Assembly: GCA_004359425.1 (NCBI GenBank)
Contig: PTEU01000006.1
Coordinates: 38,509-100,987, forward strand
Direction: 5' to 3'
DNA length: 62,479 nucleotides
Source: Ideonella sp. MAG2
Lineage (GTDB): Bacteria > Pseudomonadota > Gammaproteobacteria > Burkholderiales > Burkholderiaceae_C
Positions 25,431-33,685 of the stretch are shown one piece after another. The position numbers were made by a program, and so were the translations under genes. A model generated the notes under the pieces. That model saw only the letters and a program-made list of their open reading frames with translations. It did no database searches and was not told the DNA's origin. Within the stretch, counting starts at the first letter, position 1. Each line of letters begins with the position of its first letter.

Positions 25431-26459
25431 ATGAGCAGCCCACCTGGCCAAAGCATTCAGATCAGAGAGGCCACACCTGGCGATGATGAAGGTGTGAACC
25501 GCCTGTTTCAGACTGTCTTTGGGTTTGAACGGTCTGCCGAGCACTTCAGGTGGAAGGTCTACGACAACCCAGACGGGCAGATGGTGGCCTTGGTGGCCCT
25601 CGCAGCAGACCAGGTGGTGGGTTACTACGGTTTCTGGCCCACGGGACTGCGTTTGGGCGGCAAACACCTTTTGGGGGGGCAGGGCCTGGACATCATGCTG
25701 CACCCCGATCATCGTGGCTTGCCTTTGGCTTTGCGCCTGTGCGGGGGCTGCATCGACTTGGCAGGCCAGCGGGGCATGCAGTTGTTGTATGGCCTGCCCA
25801 ATGCACTGGCGCTCAAACTGCAGGTCAGCAAGCTCAACTCTGATCATGTTGGCGATGTTCCTTTGTGGGTGCGCATTCTTGATCACCGAGAGTCCTTGGG
25901 TGTCCCTGGACTGAGAGGCTGTGCGGTGCGCGCCTTAGGCCTCTTGCCCTTGCGACTTCCGCATGGGTTTGACCTCAAAGACACCCCACCTGACGAGGTG
26001 CAACTGGAAGCATTTTTGAGCCGCGTTAAGCTGCCCCATGGTCGTTTGCGCGTGGCCACCACCGCCTCCCGTCTGCTGTGGCGATTTGGGCCGCATGCCC
26101 AGCGAAACTATGTCTGGCACAGCGCTTGGCAGGGCGGTGAGTTGCAGGGTTTGGTGGTGGTGGGAGATCACACTCAACCAAACATGGCCCTGCTTTCAGA
26201 AATGCTGGGCGTGGCGGATGCACCGCAAGAGGCTGCCCTGCAGCAGGCGCTGCGCCACTTGAAGCACCGTGGCGTGACGGCGGTTCACGCGATGTCAAGC
26301 GCCGGGCCGCGAGATGCCATCTTGAAGGCCTGTGGCTTCCGACGCCGCCGCGTCACACAACCCTTGGTGGTCCACAAGCCTCTGGCCGTGACATTGCCGG
26401 CCAACCCCCATGTCTTTGAAGACTGGGTGATATTTGGCGCGGACCATGATGTGTATTGA
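25431..26459 (+). CDS. GNAT-family N-acyltransferase
   Basis: A 342-residue protein with an N-terminal GNAT domain: REATPGDDEGVNRLFQTVFG, then a central strand (GGQGLDIMLHPDHRG) that corresponds to the acyl-CoA binding region, and a second GNAT-like part to the C-terminus (KACGFRRRR). Similar large GNATs occur in polysaccharide loci and may acylate amino sugars. It follows the PIG-L deacetylase by 7 bp, so a deacetylate/re-acylate pair is plausible. Donor and acceptor are unknown. Confidence 0.85.
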   Translation: MSSPPGQSIQIREATPGDDEGVNRLFQTVFGFERSAEHFRWKVYDNPDGQMVALVALAADQVVGYYGFWPTGLRLGGKHLLGGQGLDIMLHPDHRGLPLALRLCGGCIDLAGQRGMQLLYGLPNALALKLQVSKLNSDHVGDVPLWVRILDHRESLGVPGLRGCAVRALGLLPLRLPHGFDLKDTPPDEVQLEAFLSRVKLPHGRLRVATTASRLLWRFGPHAQRNYVWHSAWQGGELQGLVVVGDHTQPNMALLSEMLGVADAPQEAALQQALRHLKHRGVTAVHAMSSAGPRDAILKACGFRRRRVTQPLVVHKPLAVTLPANPHVFEDWVIFGADHDVY

Positions 26460-26511
26460 CCCGCAAGCGCCCAGTGCCTAATGATGGTTTTTGCGAAAAA
26501 AGAGTTTGAGC

Positions 26512-27444
26512 ATGATTGATGTGTCCATCATTGTGGTGAATTGGAATGTTCGCGACCTGTTGCGGCTGTGCTTGCAGTCTCTGCGTGAACAAGCGGGTTT
26601 GCCCATGGCACAGATGCAGGTGATTGTGGTGGACAACGCCTCAGCGGATGGCAGTGCCGCCATGGTGGCTGCTGAATTCCCAGAAGTCACGCTGCTGGCG
26701 AACCAAGACAATGTGGGGTTTGGCCGCGCCAATAATCAGGCCCTGCCCTTGTGTACGGGGCGGCATGTGCTGCTGCTGAACCCAGACACGGTGGTCCTTG
26801 ACGGCGCGGTGCGCAAGTTGGTGCAGTTGATGGATGCCCAGCCTGAGGTCTCGGTGGCAGGCTGCCGCTTGCTGAACGGCGACATGAGCTTGCAGCGATG
26901 GACGGGAGGTGCCTACCCACGGCTGCTGAACTTGGCCAATCACTACTTCTTTTTGGACCGCCTGCTGCCCTCCTCGTGGCGGCCTATGCCGCTCTACCTG
27001 GACCGCGATGTGCCCGAGGACATGGAGGTGGACTGGGTCAGCGGGGCTTGCATGATCCTGCGCAGCAGCGCCTTAGGCGGCCAATTGTTCAACCCCGACT
27101 ACTTCATGTACGGGGAAGACATGGAGCTGTGCCATCGCCTCAAGATGGCGGGTGGCCGGGTGCTCTACACACCTCAGGCCTCCATCATTCACTACCAGGG
27201 CGAAAGCATGAAGCAGCAGCAAGGAAATGTGCTGCTGTCCTCGCTCAAAGGGCCACGGCAGTTCTATCGCCAAATGCGTGGCGGGCGAGGCCTCTGGGTT
27301 TACGACGCCGTGACCCTGGCTGGTTTTGCCCTGCGTTGGGCCTTGTACGCACTGGCCGCACTGGGTGGTGGTAGCCGCTGGCGCGAGAAGGCTGCCGCCA
27401 GCCGAAGCATGGTGGGCCGTGCATGGAAGATCTTGATCGGCTGA
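26512..27444 (+). CDS. Glycosyltransferase family 2, rhamnosyltransferase-like
   Basis: A 310-residue GT2 enzyme: SIIVVNWNVRDLL at the N-terminus, VVDNASADGS, a DxD-type motif in LLNPDTVV, and the acceptor-side FMYGEDMELCHRLK block typical of dTDP-rhamnosyltransferases. A hydrophobic stretch near the C-terminus (residues about 268-292) may anchor it to the membrane. I chose the ATG at 26512; a TTG at 26491 is possible. Last gene of the exopolysaccharide set, convergent with tadE. Confidence 0.92.
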   Translation: MIDVSIIVVNWNVRDLLRLCLQSLREQAGLPMAQMQVIVVDNASADGSAAMVAAEFPEVTLLANQDNVGFGRANNQALPLCTGRHVLLLNPDTVVLDGAVRKLVQLMDAQPEVSVAGCRLLNGDMSLQRWTGGAYPRLLNLANHYFFLDRLLPSSWRPMPLYLDRDVPEDMEVDWVSGACMILRSSALGGQLFNPDYFMYGEDMELCHRLKMAGGRVLYTPQASIIHYQGESMKQQQGNVLLSSLKGPRQFYRQMRGGRGLWVYDAVTLAGFALRWALYALAALGGGSRWREKAAASRSMVGRAWKILIG

Positions 27445-27450
27445 ACCAGC

Positions 27451-27474
27451 CAGCGGCGCAGCCATGCTGCGCTG
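27451..27474. terminator. Hairpin between the GT2 gene and tadE
   Basis: A stem with one bulge (CAGCGGCGCAGC against GCTGCGCTG) lies 7 bp after the GT2 stop in the gap between convergent operons. There is no T-tract, so this is a weak terminator candidate that relies on position. Confidence 0.35.
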
Positions 27475-27500
27475 AGCAATGACCACCGAGGGCGCAGGCG

Positions 27501-28241
27501 TTACTGGTACTCGACGGGGTCAGACTGCATTTGCATGGTGGCGTAGGCTTGCAGGGGGATATAGCCCCCGAAACCGTCGGCGTCTGCGCCGTTATCCACC
27601 ATGGCTGCAAACAGCGGGTCGATGGGCATATCGAGTTGGCGCTGGGCAGCCAAGACCAGGCGATAGGCATTCATCACCAAAGGCACGCGTGGCTGATAGG
27701 CCAAGATCACCCTGATGCGCAAAATATTGGCGTCTTGAATGGTCTGGGCTGAATTGGCCCCGATTTTGTCAGCCGGGCGGTACTCCAGCCCACTGTTGGG
27801 GATGACGCGCAGACCTTTGACCATCAAGGCCGGGTCGGCCCAATCGTCAAAGCTGGCGGTGGTGGGGTTGATCACGGTCAGCACGCGCCAGTTGGACTTG
27901 AGCACCGTGTTTTGAGTGATGTTGACCGCTTGCTGGGCACGGTCTCTGGCCTGCTGCAACTGGGTGTCATCCAAGCCCCCACCGTACATGGGCACCAACG
28001 CATCCACCAAGGCCTTGTTCATGGCCACCGGGTCAGCACCGTTCACCGCACCCGCGCGGGCTGCCATGAAGGTGGCATGGTTGAGCTGGTTCTTGGCGAA
28101 GAACAGCAAACCATGGTGAATCAAAACCATGGTGAGCAGCAGCAAAATCGGCGCAACAATGACCATCTCCACCATGGTGGCACCGCGTTGCTGCCGATGA
28201 TGGACGGGGGAGGTGTTATGGGACACAGCAAAACAATTCAT
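27501..28241 (-). CDS. tadE: TadE-like pilus assembly protein
   Basis: A 246-residue pseudopilin-type protein. After a short N-terminal region comes RGATMVEMVIVAPILLLL, the TadE prepilin-like motif with Glu in position 5-6 of the hydrophobic helix. The rest is a periplasmic domain. TadE proteins are processed by a prepilin peptidase and are needed for Flp pilus assembly. Last gene of the minus-strand tad operon, 6 bp after the DUF192 gene. No TadV/FppA peptidase gene is seen in the window. Confidence 0.85.
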   Translation of the reverse strand: MNCFAVSHNTSPVHHRQQRGATMVEMVIVAPILLLLTMVLIHHGLLFFAKNQLNHATFMAARAGAVNGADPVAMNKALVDALVPMYGGGLDDTQLQQARDRAQQAVNITQNTVLKSNWRVLTVINPTTASFDDWADPALMVKGLRVIPNSGLEYRPADKIGANSAQTIQDANILRIRVILAYQPRVPLVMNAYRLVLAAQRQLDMPIDPLFAAMVDNGADADGFGGYIPLQAYATMQMQSDPVEYQ

Positions 28242-28247
28242 GGCGGC

Positions 28248-28580
28248 TCAATCTCCCCAGCCCTTGCCGGGCAGTACGCTGGCCAAGGAGTCTCCCACTC
28301 GGATGCCCAGGCGTTCAATGGCACCCGCGCTCAACTCCAGCGTATGCACGGCCGTGCGTCCTCCCAGGTGAAAGCGCCAGGGCTTGAGCTTGGACGCCAG
28401 CCGCACCACGGTCGCCGTGCGATCAAGGTAGACGACATCGATGGCAAAGCGCATGAAGCAGGTGTGGATGCTGTCGCAACGAGTGATGAGCAGACCCTCC
28501 TCCGACCCCATGGTTGGCTTGAGCATCAGGCCTTTCAAGCGAGACCAAAAGGTGTCGGCGGTCCGAATGTGGAGGGCCAT
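28248..28580 (-). CDS. DUF192 family protein
   Basis: A 110-residue protein of the DUF192 (YceI-unrelated, COG1430) family. The core motifs are present: SRLKGLM, GLLI, SIHTCFMRFAIDVVYLD, and LELSAGAIERLGI. Family members are often exported, but no signal peptide is seen with the ATG at 28580. Function is unknown. It sits 7 bp after tadC and 6 bp before tadE, so it belongs to the tad transcript; DUF192 genes recur in betaproteobacterial tad loci. Confidence 0.85.
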   Translation of the reverse strand: MALHIRTADTFWSRLKGLMLKPTMGSEEGLLITRCDSIHTCFMRFAIDVVYLDRTATVVRLASKLKPWRFHLGGRTAVHTLELSAGAIERLGIRVGDSLASVLPGKGWGD

Positions 28581-28587
28581 ACAGCGC

Positions 28588-29529
28588 TTACCCGCCCGCA
28601 GCCAGCAGTCGCGAGACGATAGGGAATAACAAAACAATGAAGGTGCAGGGGAAGATACAGGCAATCAGCGGGAAGAGCATTTTCACCGGGGCCTCCAGTG
28701 CCAATTTCTCCGCACGCATGAAGCGTTCGTTCAGCCGTTGCTCGCCTTGGGTGCGCAGCATCGGCCCCAAGCTCATGCCCATACGCTCCGCCTGGATCAC
28801 GCAGGAAGTGAAATGCGACAGCGATTGGTCTTTCACCCGATCACTCATGTCACGCAAGGCCTCCGCCCTGGACTTGCCGGCCCGGATGTCGCGCAACACC
28901 CGCTGAAACTCGTCGCGCAGATAGCCCCGTGGGCCCTTGGCCACCGCCTGGGTAATGGCGCCTTGCAAATTCAAACCGGCCTCCACGCACAGCGTGATCA
29001 CGTCCAGAAAAAAGGGCAGGGCGCGGACGAACTCTTTTTGGCGGGCTTTGATGCGGTCTCGCAGCCACACCAAGGGCAAAAACCAGCCCAGTGCAGCCAT
29101 CATCACGATGAGCAACAAGGAGTTGAGATAGCCCACCTCAAACTCACCCTTGCGAGCATCAGCCGTTCCCAAGCCGGTCAACACGGCGAGCAACAAGGCC
29201 ATTAGCACCACGGCGGTGATCATGAAGGCCAACTGCCCAGCATAAAACTGGCTGGGCGATAGCGAGAATTCAAAACCCGCCTGGCGCAGACGCAGCACAA
29301 AGGCCAAGCGGGTTTGCCGCGACAGCCAGCGGTCGAAGTGGGGCTCCAGCCACTGCACCGGCCACCACAGCATGCGGAAGCCCAGGGGTGGCGGGTCGCG
29401 AAACTCGCGGTCGTCCTGGGGTGGGTCAGGCAGCAAGCCCAGGGCAAACCAAACGGCCACACCCACCACGGCCCCCATCAACAGGGCGGCGAGCGGAAGA
29501 ATCCAAGAGGCGTTGAGCAGACTGTCCAT
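28588..29529 (-). CDS. tadC: Inner-membrane platform protein TadC
   Basis: A 313-residue T2SSF-family membrane protein. Helices are predicted near residues 10-32, 118-140, 145-170 and 285-308. The T2SSF domain lies between about 175 and 300 (PFFLDVITLCVEAGLNLQ, SLSHFTSCVIQAERMG). With TadB it normally forms the platform on which the TadA ATPase works. Here its partner tadB is only a remnant, so TadC may lack its usual partner. The start lies 6 bp after the tadB remnant's stop. Confidence 0.92.
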   Translation of the reverse strand: MDSLLNASWILPLAALLMGAVVGVAVWFALGLLPDPPQDDREFRDPPPLGFRMLWWPVQWLEPHFDRWLSRQTRLAFVLRLRQAGFEFSLSPSQFYAGQLAFMITAVVLMALLLAVLTGLGTADARKGEFEVGYLNSLLLIVMMAALGWFLPLVWLRDRIKARQKEFVRALPFFLDVITLCVEAGLNLQGAITQAVAKGPRGYLRDEFQRVLRDIRAGKSRAEALRDMSDRVKDQSLSHFTSCVIQAERMGMSLGPMLRTQGEQRLNERFMRAEKLALEAPVKMLFPLIACIFPCTFIVLLFPIVSRLLAAGG

Positions 29530-29535
29530 GAGGGC

Positions 29536-29729
29536 TCAGACATCAATGGTCGTGATGCGACGAATCAGCAGCACGCCGATCACCTCGAGAACGGCAATCA
29601 CCCCCAAGGCGACCCAACCAGGCACCGTGAGGCCTTGGGCGCAAACTGAATCACCAGCCAGGCGGCCGCAGCCACGGCCACGGCTGCCGTGATGGCCACC
29701 AAAACCGGTATCAGCCAGTCGGCGTTCAT
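29536..29729 (-). pseudogene. tadB: tadB remnant: first and last ends only
   Basis: The first part, starting at the ATG at 29729, encodes a short N-terminal helix (MNADWLIPVLVAITAAVA) up to about FAPK, then reaches a stop in that frame. Another frame carries the last segment, VPGWVALGVIAVLEVIGV ending in ITTIDV, which is the normal TadB C-terminal helix. A normal TadB has about 300 or more residues, so some 270 are missing, including the whole T2SSF domain. Position between tadA (4-bp overlap) and tadC is exactly where tadB belongs. Confidence 0.78.
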
Positions 29730-31669
29730 GTCGAGGTCTCCGGCACCGGCTCAACATAGCTGGGGGCAGCATGCTGCGACAGGGCTTGTTCTTCGGAGGC
29801 GGGCGAGAAGAGGCGCAGGTCCAGGGCACCGCCGCGCGCATTGAGGTCTTCGTAGAAAGACGGGATCACGTCGCAGCCGGTGAAATATCCCCGCACCTTG
29901 CCAGCCTTGGGATGCCCCTCAGGGTAGTAACCCCGCTGCATGAACAGGAACAGATCCTGCATTTGGAAGCGACCGCTCTCCATGCCGCTGATTTCGGTAA
30001 TGTGGGTGATGGCGCGTGTGCCGCAGGCAAAGCGAGTTTGCTGCACGATGATGTCCACCGCGCTGGCAATCTGCTCGCGAATGGCGGGCAGGGGCAAATC
30101 CGCACCGGCCATCAAGATCATGGTTTCCAAGCGAGCCAGGGCGTCGCGCGGGGTATTGGCGTGCAAGGTGGTCAGCGAGCCCTCATGGCCGGTGTTCATG
30201 GCTTGCAGCATGTCCAGCGCTTCCGCCCCACGGCATTCGCCAATCACCACCCGGTCGGGCCGCATACGCAGCACGTTCTTAACCAAGTCGCGAATCGCCA
30301 CCGCGCCCTTGCCTTCGGCATTGGGCGGGCGCGCTTCCAGGCTGATCAGGTGGTGGTGGTGCAGTTTCAGCTCCGCCGCGTCCTCAACCGTGATGACCCG
30401 CTCGCTGTCCGGAATGAAGTTCGAGAGAATGTTTAGCAGGCTGGTTTTGCCGGAGCCCGTACCACCAGAGATGATGATGTTCTTGCGAGACTCGACGCAC
30501 ACTTTCAGAAAGCGCAGCATCTCTGGGCTGATCGAACCCAGATTCACCAAATCGTCGCCGGTCAGCTTGCGCTTGGGAAACTTTCGAATCGTGATCGCCG
30601 AGCCATGAATGGCCAAGGGCGGGATGATGGCGTTGACCCGCGAACCATCTTTGAGGCGCGCATCCACCATGGGGCTGGATTCGTCGATATGCCGACCCAG
30701 CGGTGCCACGATGCGTTCGATGACACTGATGACCGCTTTGTCGCTGGTAAAACTCAGCGGGTAGGGATGCAACTGGCCTCGGCGTTCGACATAAATGCTG
30801 TCGTAACGGTTGACCATGATTTCGCTGATGGAGTCATCGATCAACAACTCCTCCAGCGGCCCGAGACCCACGGCTTCGTCAATCACCTGCTTGCGCAACA
30901 AGGTGGGGTTGAGCTGCGATGGAATCTCATCAGCCACGCTCTGCATCACACCGTCCATCAAGCTCGCGGCTTCGCTGCGCAGGCGCTCGTCCGTCATGGA
31001 GGACACATCCCGGCGGCGCAAGTCCATGCTTTCAATCAGCAGGCCGTGTAGGCGCTTGCGCCATTCAAATTCCAGCAGCTTTAAAGGGCTGTTGCTGGGC
31101 TCCACACGCACCGAAGGTGCTGGCGTTGCGAATTCCACCGAATGGGCCGCAGGCATGTGAGCCACGGCAGAGGCGGCGGCGGGCGCGACCGCATGCCCTT
31201 GTGCTGCACCCGGCATGCCTCTGAGACTTTGGTCTTGGGCACGGCGGCCATATTCAGCCGCACCTCGCAAATCTTCAGGGGTGAGCTGGTTGCCGTGCAG
31301 GTGGTCGCTGGCACGGCGCGACAAGCGGCGCGTGCTGGCCATGCTGTCCGCTGGCGCTTGCCAGGGCATGGCCTCTTGAGCACTGGCCAGCAGCTTGATG
31401 CGGAAGGGACCAATCACGATCCGGTCGCTCACGCTCAGGGGGCCGTGCTGCAAGTCAATGCGTTGGTCATTGACTTGCACGCCGCCAAATGCGCCCAGGT
31501 CTTCAATGAAAACACCGGACGGCGTATTGAACAAACGGGCGTGTTCGCGGCCTATGCGCCAGTTGTTGAGTCGGAGGTCGCATTCATTGCCCTTGCCGAT
31601 GATGCAGTCATCGGCCACGGCAATGGTGGAGGTTTGCCCGTCAGGCCGGGTCAATTCAATATTCATCAT
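29726..31669 (-). CDS. tadA: FHA domain-TadA/CpaF secretion ATPase fusion
   Basis: A 647-residue protein that joins an N-terminal FHA phosphopeptide-binding domain (about residues 1-95, with GKGNECDLRL and GREHARL) to a CpaF/TadA ATPase (about 210-610). Between them is an Ala-rich linker. The ATPase has Walker A GGTGSGKTSLLN, the Asp and His boxes, and Walker B near RPDRVVIGECRG. It powers Flp pilus assembly; the FHA domain suggests control by threonine phosphorylation. A second ATG at 31666 is equally possible. No TadZ gene lies between it and rcpA. Confidence 0.93.
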   Translation of the reverse strand: MMNIELTRPDGQTSTIAVADDCIIGKGNECDLRLNNWRIGREHARLFNTPSGVFIEDLGAFGGVQVNDQRIDLQHGPLSVSDRIVIGPFRIKLLASAQEAMPWQAPADSMASTRRLSRRASDHLHGNQLTPEDLRGAAEYGRRAQDQSLRGMPGAAQGHAVAPAAASAVAHMPAAHSVEFATPAPSVRVEPSNSPLKLLEFEWRKRLHGLLIESMDLRRRDVSSMTDERLRSEAASLMDGVMQSVADEIPSQLNPTLLRKQVIDEAVGLGPLEELLIDDSISEIMVNRYDSIYVERRGQLHPYPLSFTSDKAVISVIERIVAPLGRHIDESSPMVDARLKDGSRVNAIIPPLAIHGSAITIRKFPKRKLTGDDLVNLGSISPEMLRFLKVCVESRKNIIISGGTGSGKTSLLNILSNFIPDSERVITVEDAAELKLHHHHLISLEARPPNAEGKGAVAIRDLVKNVLRMRPDRVVIGECRGAEALDMLQAMNTGHEGSLTTLHANTPRDALARLETMILMAGADLPLPAIREQIASAVDIIVQQTRFACGTRAITHITEISGMESGRFQMQDLFLFMQRGYYPEGHPKAGKVRGYFTGCDVIPSFYEDLNARGGALDLRLFSPASEEQALSQHAAPSYVEPVPETST

Positions 31670-31684
31670 GGCCGTGGTTCCGCC

Positions 31685-33640
31685 TTACTGCGCGCGCAAC
31701 CACTGCGCACCCACCCAGCCTGTTTCTTCACCCACCTTGACCGCGACAAAATAGCCTTTGCGGCCCGACGGCAAAACCTCGACCACGGTGTTGAGTGGCA
31801 GGTAACGCAAGACGCGCGCATTGAATTCGGCACTGGAGCGCAAGGGCAGGTCGTACTGATTGACCCGATATTTGCCGGCGGCCAAGGAACCATCTCCCTC
31901 GACAGGCATGCCTGATAAGGGTGTGGTCTCGTTGCGCGGGGCCCGACGGGCGGCCTCGGCGGCAATGTCGGCTGCCGTCAGTTTGGCCGCCGCCGCACGT
32001 TGTGCCGCCAAGGCATCGGCCGCTTGCGCCACCGCTCTCTCGTTGGCCAGGGTGGGCGCAGCAATGGCTTTGGGAGCCACCGTCTGCACGGTGGCTGCGG
32101 GTGGTAGCGAGGTTGGGCTGGGCGCATCCGGAGGTGCCACGACGCGGGCGGGCACCGAGATGGCCATGGGACCCGGGGCCGGAGTGATCACCGCAGGCGC
32201 TTGCGCGGCAGGTGCGGCAGGGGCCACCACGGGTGGTCGGCTGGGCGCAGCGGCTGTGGGCGGTCGGGTTTCGATCTCGGGCAAGTACGGCGATTTACCG
32301 GCATCGCGCTCCAAACGCTGGGTAGCGTCTTCCACACGCGCCGTGAGGGAGGAGGTGTGCGCATCTACCACCGTGGGTGTCACGAACACCACCAGCTCGG
32401 TCTCGTCGTTTTGAAAGCGCTTGGAGCGGAACAACGCGCCAAGAATGGGGATGTCACCCAGGAAGGGCACTTTGTCGATGGTGCTGGTGGTCTTGCGCGA
32501 GAGCAAACCCGCCAAGACCATGGTTTCGCCAGCCTTGACGTTGAACTCCGTGCTGGTGCGACGGGTCGATAACGCTGGGCCGGCATTGGTGGACAACGAG
32601 GTGTCCAGCGAGCTCACCTCGCTGTCGATGACGGCGCGCACCATATTGTTTTTGTCAACCTGGGGCACGATGTCCAGCTTGATGCCAAACGGCTTGAAAA
32701 ACACCGTTTGCCCGGACAGCGATGAGACCGTGTATGGGTACTCACCCCCCGCCAAAAAGGTGGCTTTGGAGCCATTTCGGGCCGAGAGCTGGGGCTCGGC
32801 CAAGATGCTGCCTTGGCCGTCGCGGACCAGCAAATTGAGCGTACCGGCCAGCCCCAAATTCAAGGCTGACAGAATGTTTAACTTATCGGTGAAGACCGTA
32901 TTGCCGCTGGTGCCAGACAAAGAGGGCGAGCCTGGAATCTCGATGGACAAATCTCTACGGCCGCCATAGGTTGCCGGAGCCCAAATTCCGCCGATGGCTC
33001 CGCCACCGGTCGCATTCCATTTCATGCCAATATCACGCAGCAAGTTGGTGGGGAACTCCACCACCTTCACATCCATCATGATCATCTTTTCCCAGCCGAG
33101 TTTGCTGGTGAAGTTGACGACCTGCGGATAGCGCTTGCTCAATTCATCAATCTTGGCCAAATCCCGGTCGCCGAGGTTGTCGCCCTCGACAATGACCTTG
33201 TCGCCAATGACCGAGGTTCGTGCGTTCGGAATGGTGGCCAAAAAGCTGGCAATTTCTTTGGCCGAACCCCGGGCGTCATTGGCCGATACCGTGACCTTCA
33301 TGCCAGTCATGCGGCCTGCGGCGTCCCAAAACATCATATTGGTCACGCCGGGGGCATTGGCAAACACCAGCACATCGCGACCGTCCAGCACATTGGCGGT
33401 CAAGATCTGCCCATTGCCCACGGCAATGCGCTTGACACCAGGGGCTGCGAATAAGCGGGTTTCACCCACGTACAACTGCACTTCTGCATCCGCCATGCCC
33501 ACCGGTGCGGGTGTGGCTCGCGGCTGGGGCGGTGGGGGCGCACTGGTCTGGGCCAGAGAATGGCCATACAGGCTGAAGGCAGCCAGCGCAAGCAGTGCCC
33601 GGGAGTGGGTCGTGGAGTGGAAGTTAGAAGAGAAAAACAT
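31685..33640 (-). CDS. rcpA: Secretin RcpA/CpaC with C-terminal SH3-like domain
   Basis: A 651-residue outer-membrane secretin for Flp pili. It has a signal peptide, the N-terminal pilus-secretin domain (about 45-130), a BON-like region, and the secretin core (about 225-420; VGDIPILGALFRSK-type end motif seen as LGDIPILGALFRSK). After a long Ala/Pro-rich linker (about 450-570) there is an SH3_3-like domain (DLPLRSSAEFNARVLRYLPL to the C-terminal GWVGAQWL), which could bind peptidoglycan. Such an extension is not part of the minimal CpaC. Located between rcpC and tadA. Confidence 0.93.
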   Translation of the reverse strand: MFFSSNFHSTTHSRALLALAAFSLYGHSLAQTSAPPPPQPRATPAPVGMADAEVQLYVGETRLFAAPGVKRIAVGNGQILTANVLDGRDVLVFANAPGVTNMMFWDAAGRMTGMKVTVSANDARGSAKEIASFLATIPNARTSVIGDKVIVEGDNLGDRDLAKIDELSKRYPQVVNFTSKLGWEKMIMMDVKVVEFPTNLLRDIGMKWNATGGGAIGGIWAPATYGGRRDLSIEIPGSPSLSGTSGNTVFTDKLNILSALNLGLAGTLNLLVRDGQGSILAEPQLSARNGSKATFLAGGEYPYTVSSLSGQTVFFKPFGIKLDIVPQVDKNNMVRAVIDSEVSSLDTSLSTNAGPALSTRRTSTEFNVKAGETMVLAGLLSRKTTSTIDKVPFLGDIPILGALFRSKRFQNDETELVVFVTPTVVDAHTSSLTARVEDATQRLERDAGKSPYLPEIETRPPTAAAPSRPPVVAPAAPAAQAPAVITPAPGPMAISVPARVVAPPDAPSPTSLPPAATVQTVAPKAIAAPTLANERAVAQAADALAAQRAAAAKLTAADIAAEAARRAPRNETTPLSGMPVEGDGSLAAGKYRVNQYDLPLRSSAEFNARVLRYLPLNTVVEVLPSGRKGYFVAVKVGEETGWVGAQWLRAQ

Positions 33641-33685
33641 GGGGGTTCCGGTGCGTGCGCAGGGTTGCCTACTGGGTCAGGGCCT

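Noticed and set aside
16443..27444. Exosortase/PEP-CTERM type (XrtA) exopolysaccharide locus
   Set aside because: No exosortase, PEP-CTERM protein or XrtA-specific ATPase is visible. The gene content is a generic Wzx/Wzy locus.
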